Shown here one piece after another: positions 10,914 through 22,568 of a DNA stretch of 64,000 nucleotides. The DNA is taken from NCBI GenBank assembly GCA_019828545.1, contig JACVRA010000248.1, positions 186,001 through 250,000 on the forward strand, given 5' to 3'. The notes beneath the pieces are model-generated. The model saw only the letters and a list, made by a program, of their open reading frames with translations. It was not told where the DNA came from and searched no databases. Each line of letters opens with the position of its first letter. The first letter of the stretch is position 1. The translations under genes were made by a program, and so were the position numbers. Origin of the DNA: Paracamarosporium sp. OC-R06-R3 (lineage: Eukaryota > Ascomycota > Dothideomycetes > Pleosporales > Didymosphaeriaceae).

Positions 10914-12553
10914 ATGCCCGAAAGCGCTACCATGGACAGCATCAAGAAACAGCTGGAGGCTCTTCGCTCCAGTATCGATAATATTCTTCAAATCAGCGGC
11001 TCACTTGGACTTTCCCTCGGTGTTCTCCACAAAGGAAACATAATCCATACGGCCCACCTCGGCCGCCATAACGCCGATGAACCCACACCATCCAACAATG
11101 ACACAATTCATAACATCGCCTCTCTCACCAATCTACTCGCCGTCGCAGCCGTTGCAGAACTCGTCCATGAGGGCAAACTCGAATGGGACGTTCCGATAAG
11201 AGAATACCTGCCAAGTTCCGCATACACCAGGACGAGCTTGGAATAAAGGCCACCTTGAAAACCTTCTGTCCCTTCGCACAGGAATCTCACCTGCGAACAC
11301 ATTGTTCATGATACAGGACGGGGAGCCGCTCATGAAAAGAGTGAGACAGCTTTCACAGCTACGTATATCAACACTGCCAAATCTTATGGCCAATTCATCC
11401 ACTCGCAATGGAACTACACGTTGACTGATAACGTTGTTAAGGAAGTAACCGGGAGTTTATCTGCAACTACATCGAACAAAGCATATTCTGACCTCTAGGC
11501 TTGACTCACAGCTCTTTGGATTATCTCCAAAGACTCGATGCCAACGTTGCGCACATGCATTGTACCCACGACGACGGCACAGCAACTCGGAAACCTAGTA
11601 CCACATCATGTCTGGTTGAAGCGGATGCTGGTGCTGCTGGCGGTGCTCGCAGCTCCGTAAGGGACTACATGATCTTTCTGCAAGCGCTGCTCTACATGTA
11701 CAAATATCAACTCGATCACGGCGTCGATACCAAATCCGACTCAATATTCTCGTTCCTGCGAGAAGTTTTCTAGCCACAGGTTGTCTTTGGACCTCCTCAG
11801 GGCTCCGGCACCGAATACGTCGCCTACTGTATGGGACTATATCGTACGAAACTCCAGGGAATTTGAGTCTTGCTAGCCCAAACTTCTACTAAACGCTGGG
11901 AAAGAAGCATCTTCCTCTTTATGGCAAGAGTCTTCCAGGTATAGAGGTGTTCCACCATTCTAGAAGCACCCTAGGACACGTGGGTGCCTTGATCCCTGTT
12001 CCATCGACCGAGAGTGTCGTCGTAGCATTTACAGACTCGCAGCCGCTGCTGGATCTGGTCGGTTTCGTCGCATAGCTTGCGCTCTCGATATTGCTGGGCG
12101 TCTGAGGTTGATTTCGTTAAGATGGCGAAGCTCGCCCGGAGCATCGCATTAAAAAACTACAAGGTATTTGAGAAAGCTGTTGCCAGCGGAAAGATAGACG
12201 TACCGCCTACGAAACCTCTTGCTGCATACGAAGGCAGGTACTACAATGCGATCGACAACTTTGTCCTTTCGGCCGCGGTGTCCGGCAACGGCTTGAATGT
12301 ATGCTTGCAGCGGGGTAGCACGAACTTCGACTTACTTCCTTACGACGACGATACGTTCTACTGGAAGGTGGATAGCGAAGAGGAGACGTGTAAGAAGGGA
12401 ATGTGGGACTTCATGTACAAGGATTGGCGTATCTTTCGTTTTGAGATCAACTCCGGCGATGAGGAAAGGCCGTTGCGGAGGCACGACCCCTATGTTGCCA
12501 ATGCGGAAGTGTTTACTAGAACGCTCAGTTTACAAGTATATGCTGGTTTGTAA
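10914..12553 (+). pseudogene. Decayed beta-lactamase-like (class C type) serine hydrolase
   Basis: The start MPESATMDSIKKQLEALRSS leads into LGLSLGVLHKGNIIHTAHLG and the active-site region HNIASLTNLL, then LVHEGKLEWDVPIREYLPS, the family's landmark order. The SxxK catalytic lysine is replaced by Asn. A TAA follows TSLE near 11246. Further pieces appear in changing frames: QWNYTLTDNVVKEVTG, a Y-x-N-like region, GGARSSVRDYMIFLQALL, GHVGALIPVPSTESVVVAFT (the late HxG-like strand) followed by TAG, and an open C-terminal domain of about 150 residues (12077..12553). At least three stops and several shifts break the reading. Intact fungal relatives are peptidase/esterase-like hydrolases, often in secondary-metabolite clusters. 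Confidence 0.78.
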
Positions 12554-14952
12554 GAGCCTTTCGACACCCATGGGTTTTTCTCCTGGGTTTGGTACGTTCG
12601 AACCGATACTGTATACGCATCGCATCGTGGCGTACCTATTCACAGAATCTCAGTCACGATTAGAGTGCACCACAGCTGATCATTCTGAAACTTGCCGTTC
12701 ATTTGCGCTGAAAAAAAAACCAATTCGATGAGTGTTGGTAGGCTATGCTGGGAGAGTCACGGAAATCACATCCTAGCAATGGCGTGAAAGCGAGCGCCTC
12801 AACGAAGGATTTGGCAGCAACAGATGGCCGGGGCACAACTAGACAGCCTAGCTCTCCGTGGCGAAGCCATCATCCGTATCTTGCATAAAAAACTGTTGTG
12901 CGATCCGGTCTTATCAGTGATTATACCCGGGTCGAGGCTGAGCCACGATCTCGAGTTAATGCAAGCGTGCGCATCAGAAAATGGCCGCTTTTTATGAGGC
13001 GTTGTCTGTACGAACAGGTACGGGACTTCTTTTGAAATTCATTCATCTGGTGCTCTATCTATAGGAAAAGCATAAATGAAGTTGCTCCCTATATCAGTAG
13101 TCAAAACAAACACTTATGCCAGTTATGCTTTCGTGTTAAAAACTGCTCGATTAATCTCGCTTCGGGGTTGAAACAATGAAGCTCAATTAGCGAGTAGTAT
13201 GCCTTGCGGTTCTCCTACATATGCATACATATGTTCCAGCCGAATCAACGCGCAGCACAGATACAAGACGCCCACCTCTATGGAAAACCAGGGACAAGTC
13301 GGCGAGCCGTCTCTGTAAACAGATGAAAAGCCACTAAGTCTCGCCAGAAGTAGCAAAGATACTACTCGGTGCAGTCCCAAGGCTATGATATAGCACCACC
13401 ACACCACTTTAGAGAAAACACATGGACCAAGAGATCTCGATCCGTATCCTATGTGACCCCTTCAAGAACTCGCATAGAGTTCTCAGATTACACTGCGGTC
13501 GCGAGTACATACAATTCGCCTATAATCCTAGCTCTTCGCCTGCAACCTATGCTGAGTAAATCTGCCTCGGGCGTTGTACATCCAACAACGATACCGGCAA
13601 GAGGTCGCCGTGCGAGGCGTCGACTACGTGGCAAAGGCCAATTCCAATCTATCCAGCACAGACTCACTGCTGTGATTGAAGTTGAGCAGTACTTCACGAA
13701 TGCCAAGGGTTCCTGCCCGTGCCGCTTCCACAGCCAACGGCGCGGCTGCCAGACATGGTCGCGGTAATGCGGCGAATGCGACTGCGCGCTAGTCGTTAAG
13801 CTGTGCAAATGGCCCTATGGCACGGTCATGGCGTTAATTCCAACCAGAAGAGGCAGTGCACGAAGCTCGTGCTGACGTAGGAACATCGCCCAGACAGACG
13901 GCGATCTACCGGTGAAGAAAGAACATCACTCGAAGGCGCAGTACATTGCAGGATAATAGCTCAATTGACTTATGGCAATGAGTTGCAGGACCAGAGTATG
14001 CGACACATATCGCGCAGCGCCCGTTCCGGAAAATGCTAAACCCGTTTGGGCACCCGCGGTCAAGAACTCAAATTATGCGGTTCCCTACCCAGGCCACCTA
14101 CTCCGCCTCGCGCACGGAAATTCTAACATCCACAGTGCAGACAAAGTCTTTCCGCCTCAGGTATCGGGAGCCCTAACCCACCAGCCACTGCCCCGATCTC
14201 CCTCGCCACATAAGGCATTCACCCTGTCGCCTCCTAATCGCCCAAGGTCCAAGCGTGCTATACCTCGTCCCAAGAGGCACGAACGTCTCGGCCCTTAGCC
14301 ACGATCCGAAGAGCCGGGCGTTGACAGCTAGATAGGTGGCGTTGGAAGCAAATACGAGCAGTAGAATCAGCCTTGGGTCCGGTAGGAAGACAAACTGGTG
14401 AGTCTATGATGTAGTGCCCATCACGCGACGGGTCGCCGGTGGGCCTCTGGATGCACAGCGAGTGGGCCGCGGCTCGGTTATGCGGCCGCACTAGCATGGC
14501 GATCACACGTGGCGCATGAAGAGGAAGCACCGGTATCTTGACCTCATTGCTGTCTGCGGGAATAATTCAGTGCGCGCACAGCATTCAAGCAGCAGCATGT
14601 GAATGCGCGCAATCCATACGCTATCGTGCGATAGCGCGTCTTACAGCCTAGCGACTGCTAAGCGTTGGGAGACCTGACCGGAGATGCACTTGATGTTCAA
14701 GATGCACAGCCCCCTGCCGCGCGCTCGGGCCCCGTCCCAAGCCATGCAGCCTTGCAGGGATGCCCGCGCCTTCCCCGCTCTTGCCCTTCCACTATACAAC
14801 CGCCTACAGTATTAAAGAAACACGCTCGCTGGCCCGCCAACGCCATGACTACATTCCAAGACCGCTACAGCACACACACGGCGGAATCATCCTCCGCATC
14901 CACCCATCCTATTATTCAACGCAATACAGACAACAGTACGAATATAACAAGC
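12554..14952. other. Gene-free 2.4 kb
   Basis: Several open frames of 90-130 codons occur on both strands (for example 13369..13767 and 13972..14298) but overlap each other and show no domain, signal peptide or splice-consistent extension. The last few hundred bases are the CT/CA-rich leader of the stomatin-type gene. An in-frame ATG at 14845 could extend that gene. Confidence 0.45.
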
Positions 14953-16398
14953 ATGAGCGACATCAACGGCAAGGCACCAGTCAATGGCACTGGCGCGACA
15001 ACGCCCAAGCGAAACCCCGATGAACCGCTTGTAAAGATCCAGCCGCCCAGGAGAGAAGACTTGCAGCCATCGTATGCGCGTGCCATCAAACCAGATGATG
15101 CGCAGGCTGATGACCATGGCTGGTACGGTGCCATGGTCAACTCCCTCGGGTCCTGCATTGGAACTCTCGGAGCTATCCCGTGCTGCGTCGTTTGTCCCAA
15201 CCCGTACAAGCAGGTCCAGCAGGGTAATGTCGGCCTCATCACCAAGTTCGGTCGCTTCTCGCGTGCTGTGGACCCGGGTCTCGTCAAGGTGAACCCGCTG
15301 TCAGAGAGCGTCATCCAGGTCGACGTGAAGATCCAGATCGTCGGTATGCATCTTTATCTCCTTTATATCTCAACCTCTTGTATCAAAGTACATCTTCACA
15401 CACATACAACCAACCTATCTTTAACCAAACATTCCTGACAACACACGTCCTTACTCCTCCTACTACTCCTACCTGCTAACACCCACCCAGAGGTCCCTAA
15501 GCAAGTCTGCATGACCAAAGACAACGTCTCCCTGCACCTCACTTCCGTAATCTACTACCGCATCACCTCCCCGCACAAAGCCGCCTTCGGCATAGCCAAC
15601 ATCCGTCAAGCCCTCATCGAGCGCACGCAGACGACGCTCAGACACGTAATCGGCGCCCGCGTCCTGCAAGACGTGATCGAGCGCCGCGAAGAAATCGCAC
15701 AGTCGATCCGCGAGATCATCGAAGAGACGGCCGCAGGCTGGGGCGTCGAAGTCGAGTCCATGCTCATCAAGGACATCATCTTCTCCCAGGAACTCCAGGA
15801 TAGTCTGAGCATGGCAGCCCAGAGCAAGAGAACCGGAGAAGCCAAAGTCATCGCCGCCCGGGCCGAAGTCGAAAGCGCCAAGGTAAGTACTTCACTCCAC
15901 CACCGCATTGTCCCACCTTATCCTACCCCCTCGTAACTTCACGAGCACTTGTATATAACATTTTGCATGGTGTCCGCCTTTGCACACGGGCCATTTTGGC
16001 TTGGTTGGGTCGGGTTTGGGTGAAGTCACGTGTTTTGTCATCCACCCACCCCCGAGCTTCACCACAACACCACAACACCATCTACACATCTATACGCATG
16101 CTAACTATGACATCAGTTGATGCGTCAAGCGGCAGATATCTTAAGCTCTGCGCCCGCCATGCAGATCCGGTACCTCGAGGCCATGCAAGCCATGGCCAAG
16201 AGCGCAAACAGTAAGGTCATCTTCCTGCCTGCAACGAATCAGACGGTCCAGGCGCAGCTTGCGCAGGCAGATGCGCATGGCGAGGGCCCGTCCAGCTACG
16301 GTGCGTCGTCCTCGTCGCAGTCTGCGCAACAGGAGTACGCGCATGGAAACCCCGGGTTCCAGAGCGCGATTAACTCGCATGTCATCGAGAACATGTAA
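14953..16398 (+). CDS. Stomatin/prohibitin-family SPFH protein
   Basis: Integral-monotopic membrane scaffold of the stomatin group. Exons 14953..15343, 15491..15882 and 16117..16398 give 354 residues. Residues 1-55 are polar and disordered. Residues about 61-81 form a hydrophobic hairpin with four cysteines (68, 77, 78, 81), plausible palmitoylation sites. The SPFH domain runs from QGNVGLITKFGRFSRAVDPG through VPKQVCMTKDNVSLHLTSVI and RTQTTLRHVIGARVLQDVIE to SKRTGEAKVIAARAEVESAK. After intron 2 the strongly conserved LMRQAADILSSAPAMQIRYL and ANSKVIFLPA follow. I chose the ATG at 14953 because it begins the MSDING-type N-terminus; the in-frame ATG at 14845 would add 36 residues that look like leader. 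Family members organise membrane domains and ion channels. Confidence 0.92.
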
Positions 16399-17777
16399 TG
16401 TAATGTGGGAACGTAACCGGGTCTTGGAAACGCACTGCGACGAAGTATTCCCAGGCGTGGGTGTAAGATGGTTGTACTCCGCTTTTCCCTGCTCGATGGA
16501 ACCAGATTGATTGGCAGGTACGCGACGGCAGGAACATGACTGGGTAAAGGTTGAGGGGTGGATGATTTCCCTTTCTTATATTCTTATCCTCTTGCTAGAC
16601 GTTTTGATGATGGGTCGCTTGTTGGTTATGATACCCTTTGGCGTCATGCGTGTTCACTCGCTCGCTCGCTCTGTATGTATTTGGATAGTTAATGTTTGAC
16701 GCCGCTTCACAATTACCTTTCTCGCTTCTTGCCGCTGGACATGTTGTTATTGTATACCTTGTTTCCTATCACGTTACTAAAACAGGGACTTCTCAATCGC
16801 GTGGATGGAGCTTGGTTGTACTCAGTTCGCTTATGTGAATATACTACGGTTGACCCAGCGCGGTGGGAGCACGGATTAACGCGCGAGGGTGGAGAGGTGG
16901 ATACTTCTACATTCTTCTTTTTTGATTCAGGGTTTTGTCGTGGGATGATATGTACGTGATACTACGGCTTAGCTACCCTCACTCTCTACCACCCACCCAA
17001 CAAATCCCCAACACACTCTCTCGTTATGTTTCGTGCACTAAGAATCCTAGCTTTTCGGACGCCGTCTCAGATCGAAGCCGGTACATCTATATCCAAGGAC
17101 TCCTCTTTTCCTCACTGATGCCGACTTGCGCGGAGACCTTGATTCCTTTTACTTCTGCACTAGTCTAGGATATGGAGAAATCATGGTCTTGCAGCTGTGG
17201 ATAATCTTGGTTGGCTGGAAAGCGGGACGTGGTATTATACTTTCGGATGCCGCTCTTCTCGGAGAGAGCCTACGCAGGGCTCTGAAGTCCCGAGACATAC
17301 GGGAATACTAGGTTCACGTGGGTCTGCTGTGCAGGTAGCTTGCGGAGGGTAGATGTTTAGTCCTTGGACATCTGATGAGTGTTAATGTCTTATTTATGCT
17401 CTTAATCTGACGTCGTTTAATCTGCGAATCGAATTCGATTCTGTTCGTTCAGAGTGGATTTGAATTTCATATGAACTTTGATTGGCCGATTGCACACGGC
17501 TGTGTGAGCCGCGGAAGCTTCTGCAAAGAGAGCTAGATCGCGAGGGAAATTGAAGACGGATAAAATCTAGAGAGTTACAAGATTGAGGAGCTTGTCTGTA
17601 ATGACTGCTACCTTCGTGATATTCTAGTCAAATAGCTCACTCCTTCCACTATGGCTAATTCTGTGGAGAAAAAGAAGCACTGAACGTTGTTCGTTGGAAC
17701 AGTCGCTCCGTCTGTCCCGATCTGGAAGGATCGTTCGGTAGTTATCGAGTTGTCAGGTAACACGGCACAATTGCACA

Positions 17778-17927
17778 GGTGGTTCCGAATTTCGGGTAGT
17801 TCCGAGTTTTAGGTAGTTCCGAATTTCAGGTAGTTCCGAGTTTTAGGTGGTCCGAATATTAGGTGGTTCCGGATTCTAGGTGGTCCGAATTCTAGGTGGT
17901 CCGAATTTTAGGTGGTTTTGAGTTCTA
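17778..17927. repeat. Tandem repeat, nine 16/17-bp units
   Basis: Nine consecutive degenerate units with consensus GGTGGTTCCGAATTTTA. Six are 17 bases and three are 16 bases (one T missing from GGTTCC), summing exactly to 150 bases. Units 1-2 and 3-4 form near-identical 34-base pairs, pointing to a higher-order duplication step. It is non-coding in every frame examined. Confidence 0.85.
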
Positions 17928-18192
17928 TCATCTGTTTCCGCTGTGGTTCCTAGGCTTATTTATTACAATGGTCTTCCGGTATTTCGAAATGTCAAGTACC
18001 ACATACCTCCATGCTTCGCAGGGCTTGAGGCAATGCGAAAAATTTTTGGAAGTTTAGGGAAGTAGGTTACTTGTAATGCGAGCCTGGTGAGTGAGTGGGA
18101 AGGCGCCTTTCGTTTGCAGATGTACGCGCCACCAAATGGCGGTGATGACTGCTTATCAGGCTTGGTTACCTAGCTCACGCCTCGTGTGCCTT

Positions 18193-18290
18193 TCCTTCAC
18201 TCACTCGCCTCGTCAGTCTTCATCTGACACCTCAGACAAGGTTTACACATGCTCCAACATGCTTCTGCATTTAAAGCTTTGTTGAGCTTA
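18193..18290 (+). repeat. Diverged direct duplication, copy 1
   Basis: A segment running from TTCACTCACTCGCCTCGTCA to GCATTTAAAGCTTTGTTGAGC. It is matched about 120 bases downstream by copy 2 with the same order of blocks: TTCAC-CACTCG, GTCTTCA, CACCTCA-A-AA, GCAT, GCTT-GTTGAGC. Confidence 0.65.
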
Positions 18291-18311
18291 GCAGGAGCAC
18301 GCGTTCGTTTT

Positions 18312-18411
18312 CTCTTCACCCACTCGTCTCGTTAGTCTTCACTCCGCACCTCAAATAAAGTTCGTATATCCTCTGCTTATCTTCTTTTGCATTCGAGGCT
18401 TCGCTGAGCCG
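18312..18411 (+). repeat. Diverged direct duplication, copy 2
   Basis: Second copy of the roughly 98-base block. Most differences from copy 1 are C/T or A/G transitions (CGCCTCGTCAG versus CGTCTCGTTAG), the pattern left by cytosine-deamination or RIP. Confidence 0.65.
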
Positions 18412-19588
18412 TAATGCTGTGGGCATAGAGGGACGACGTCTGAATTTTCAATTCTTCCGACGCCATCTCCGAAGATAACAAGCCGCCTGCGTTCATCGAA
18501 CGCGCGTATGGGTAGGCCAGCATTGATAAGATGCTAGTAGCGCCATTGATTGGTTCTCTATAGCACATAATACATCCTAGTGCTTAATGCAGCGCTATAA
18601 CGAGCATGTTTTCGGGCGTGGAAGGAGATTGGGTCTATTCAGTGTAGTTTTACTACTGATTGAATGGAGTGTGGTGGGGGCATGGATAGGTGGGAAAATT
18701 ATGCGTAGGAGAAAGGGGGGGTGGATGGGTCTTTTTTCGGATTTGTTTTTGTTATTGCTTTCTGGTGATGCACCTTGGCTCCTGGCGCAGTATTGTAACG
18801 AGTGGTTTTCTAGGGCGTGGGAATGGAGGTTGGTGAAACTCAGTGTACTTACACCTTTTACCCAGCACGATTGAATCATTGAATACCAAGTACAAATAAA
18901 GCTCGAGTAAGTTACTCTCGCCTCTTTGTCGTTTCATCTCGCTTTTCTTGCCTGGGCGGTTAGGCATTTCACTAACCAAAATACCCTTCAGCGCTCTACG
19001 TTAACATTCGCTCAGTCTCTGATGTATAGGCATCGTGTTTCGGGATCTAATGAATTATGGACTTTATGCTCGTGTCTTGTGACGCAATATTATGAGGGTG
19101 ATTTGTTCGTAAGTACGCAGTCTATTGAGTAGAGAACTTGGGTCGGGCTTAAATATATCTTGGTTTCTGGAGATTTGATCTTGATCTTGATTCTAAGCTG
19201 AAGTACTCTAAGGTAGGGGTAAGTTGTGTTCATGACCGAGGTCATGCTGCCGTGTAATGTGTGTTCTACGTCTGGACAACGCGGCTAGCAAACGATGCAG
19301 GCGTGAAGTCTCAATGTCACGACGTGGAACAACGCAAACGGTCAACACAAAAAAAAAAGAAATGAACATCGAGCAGAAAGACTTTCATATTCCGCCACCC
19401 CACAACCGTGAGTCTGGCCCAACGCCCACGCTATCCGAAAAAGGGTACTCCCGAACCATGGTACCCGATGCATGATGCTGATAAGAGAGAAAGAAAGGGA
19501 ATCTGTAGTGCCGGTCCACTGCAACTCTAGGGACGGCTACCCCGCTATATACGCAGGTAGATGAAGAGGTAGACAGGTAGGTAGGTAT

Positions 19589-20913
19589 CTACAAGAAGTT
19601 TGAGCGCTGCTTGCCCATGACCAGGTCGCGCGTCATCTCGAAGCTGAGCCAGCTGCTCGCCATGCTAGGCGCGACCTTCAGCAGGTTCGGCACAATGCCC
19701 TTGTATAAGCCGCGGAGGCCTTCCGTCCGCACGATGTTGCGGATCGCGTCGCCAATGCCTGCGTACTGGTAGCCCATGCCGGACATGGTGTTGACTTGGA
19801 AGCGTCGGCGGAGAACATCGAACGGGTACGTGCAGGTCTGCGCTACGGCACCGGAGACCGCTCCTGCACCCAGTTTGCCCAATGCGCTCGGGTCTTTCTG
19901 GCCTTCCGGTGTGAACTGCGTGCGCGCCATTTCGTAGACCATGAAATTAAGTCCGACGTACGGGGCAACGCCTGCGACTGTGGGGATGATACCGCGGTAT
20001 AGCGCGAAGAATCCTCCTTCGTTTTTGTACATGCTGGCCATGATGCCCCACATTCCCGGGAGCTTCTGGCCGGCTTCGCGCTTCAGTGTTTCGAATGATG
20101 CGGATTGGATGGATAGACGGGTTCGGACGATGTCCAGAGGGTAAGTGAAGGTGACGGAGGTGATGCCGGCGAGACCACCGCAGAGGAGGCGTTGGTACGC
20201 ATCTAGAGGTGCGCCTGGCTCGCTCTCGAAGAACTGTTGTTGTAAGTAAATAGCAACAGAATATCACAGACCTGCAAGAAGACATATGAAACCTCTGTGG
20301 TTCACATCACACCACATCCATCCTCGTCTCGCCCCACTTTCGTGAGCGGTTTCCAATATCCAACCCATCCCTGCACCTCTCACTTTTCCATCACCACCTC
20401 CAAGCTCCAACCCAAAGCTTAACCGGTACAGAACTTACAAACCCACCAGGCAGATCCGCACCAAAAGAAAACTGTCACTCACCCTCTTGTAGACATTGTA
20501 TGCGCCGAATTGCACGGCCGAGTATGGCACGATCCGAATGCAATTGGTGCCGTTTCCAGCCATGAAGCCCCTCCAGCCCTCGTCCCGCCACATCTTGGCC
20601 AGCGCCTTAGGGACCGACATCTTGTATTCATTGCGACCCACGCTCTGGACCTGAAAAAGGATCTTGAGACGTTCGAGCGGCGACACGACGGTTCGGGATA
20701 CGGCGCCGGCTACTCCGCCGGCGATGAAGGACGCCACGACCGGCTGCTGGAAGAATTTGCGGAAGCTTTCGGCGCCATTTTCGACGATCGCGGGCTACGG
20801 ACGACGGGTTAGCAACCCTAGCAAGATTTGGGCCTGTGAAGCGCATCTATTCCTTTCGCAGGGGTGACTTGACTTACAGGCGTCGGTCGTTCGGAGCTGG
20901 TCGATGTGGTCAT
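19589..20913 (-). CDS. Mitochondrial carrier family protein (YPR011C-like adenylyl-sulfate/nucleotide carrier)
   Basis: Inner-membrane solute carrier with three tandem repeats of two helices. Exons 20913..20878, 20794..20483 and 20233..19589 give 330 residues. The signature P-x-[DE]-x-x-[KR] occurs three times: SPLERLKILFQ, YPLDIVRTRLS and YPFDVLRRRFQ, each followed by a later G-x-x-x-x-Y/F-[KR]-G-type segment (GFMAGNG, ALYRGIIPT, GLYKGIVPN). The N-terminus is short (MTTSTSSERPTP), and ASFIAGGVAGAVSRTVVSPL is typical of the YPR011C-like fungal clade, whose yeast member carries APS/PAPS. That substrate is inference by resemblance; ADP/CoA-type carriers are alternatives. Intron 2 (249 bases) is long for this window. 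Confidence 0.93.
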
Positions 20914-22568
20914 TTTCACTCGCGCCAAGAATCAAACAGAATCGTCAACGCCGTGCGCCGTTTACACAATCCAGCCTATACGCCTATCGGGGAAAAGGGG
21001 AGGTCGCCTGACGTAGTGATAGGATCATCGGTCGACTTCTCGATATTGTCGCGAGCGGTGGTGTAGCGGTGGTAGCGGAGCGAACGAGGTTGCGGCGCTT
21101 TTGTAGATAATAAAGCGTGCCATCCAATGCTTCGAATAACAATACAGAATGGAGAGCGCAAGCGGAATCGGCCTTCACGGCGAGTTTGCGATGTGCGGTG
21201 TCACGGTGAATGTAGGTCTTGATGTGCAGTCGACGAGGACAGGGTGCCGAGGAAAAGAGGAAAGGATCGGGATATCTTAGCGCGGCCACGGCTTAGGATC
21301 GCTTTCAGCCCTAGACATGCGCGCACCCCTGGCTCCTTACATAAATAGCATTTTCCCATCTGCGTACCCGTGCCGGATCGACGTTGACATGACCTGCGGG
21401 TCATTCTGTTCTGTGCGCATGCCTGGCGCGCCTCAAGCTGCCTTGGGTGCCAAGTGTGTACAGCTGGCGTTTACATGTGACCGTCGTATGTGTGACTGTA
21501 TCATGTGTGGAACATTGGCATAAGACATATCTTCATTACTTGCGATTCAACGGATCAAGACACGTGTTGAGATGTTGATGTGCTTGCAAGCTTAGTGACT
21601 TGACTACTTGCTATTTTCCAGATCTCACCACGGCTGACCTGAACAGATCTCGGGTCACGTGTACAGCTTACATCCATGTGCCAGTACTAATGAAGGAGTG
21701 GAATACCCACATTCATACTTGTTTTATATTCTCCTCTAAGGCACTTTGATAGCCTTGAGCTTCAAGTCCGCCAATGGTAGTGATGGGTATTACCGGTGAA
21801 GACTTGTGTGGACTTTTAACTCTGTTTGATAACTGTAACAATCTCAGGTGTGGTCATAAAAAAACGGCGAGCCTTACTGATACTTCCCTAGCACGGATAT
21901 CACTCATGATTGAGCCGATGCGAGGGAAGCTGTGGTTGGATTATTGTTCGCCCTTGCTGTCCTTCCTCACACTTTGTTTTCTACAGGTGAGTTGTGCTTT
22001 GCGGCTATGAGTGGCGGACTGCAATGCTTCCGGAAAACTCGCCGTTGATAAGATAAGCTTGATTAGAATTGATTAAGCCCGAGGTTTATGGAGTAGTGGT
22101 ACAATTTTGGGCCTTGATAGTCTAAAGATATGTCGACTTCGTGATTATTGAGGTACGTATACTGTCCGTTCACCAGAACAGCTGTCTATTTCTTGGCGAC
22201 TAGGGGAAGTTGCTTGTTTTTACACCCTACACAGCAATGCCATGTAGTAATAAAGCGCATTTTCAACGTTGGTCGTCTGGAACACATTAATTCGTAATCT
22301 ACGTGTATGCGTAACTCTATGTGTATGTGTATGTCAACCTTCTATAATTCCCACACATTCCTCGCCGCAAGGCTGAGCATGGGTTCTAAAGCAGTAGGTA
22401 TGTTTTTCTCCGCCATCCGAGTGGAATCCGTCATTCATGGAGAGCAGAATGATAGCCCAAAGAAGATGGCGTTGTTTTATGAGTCCCTTCGCAGCTCACC
22501 AGCCACCACATACGTCTTCTAAGAATTGTACCTCGAGACATCCGGAGCTCGTGGCTGAAGCATCGTCC
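20914..22568. other. Intergenic 1.65 kb, no gene seen
   Basis: Only frames under 110 codons, without domain character, on either strand. It contains the promoter side of the carrier gene. Confidence 0.5.

Larger units (their letters stand above)
16399..19588. other. Gene-poor 3.2 kb with repeats
   Basis: After the stomatin gene's 3' flank there is no supported gene. The region contains a nine-unit tandem repeat (17778..17927) and a diverged direct duplication (18193..18290 and 18312..18411), described separately. An A10 run lies near 19350, before the carrier gene's 3' end. Confidence 0.5.

Noticed and set aside
12554..14650. Frames of 90-144 codons on both strands in the 2.4-kb gap
   Set aside because: They overlap each other, lack domains and splice-consistent extensions, and none starts in a good context.
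14845..14952. Upstream ATG extending the stomatin-type protein by 36 residues
   Set aside because: The added sequence resembles untranslated leader, and MSDING is the family-like start; kept only as an alternative.
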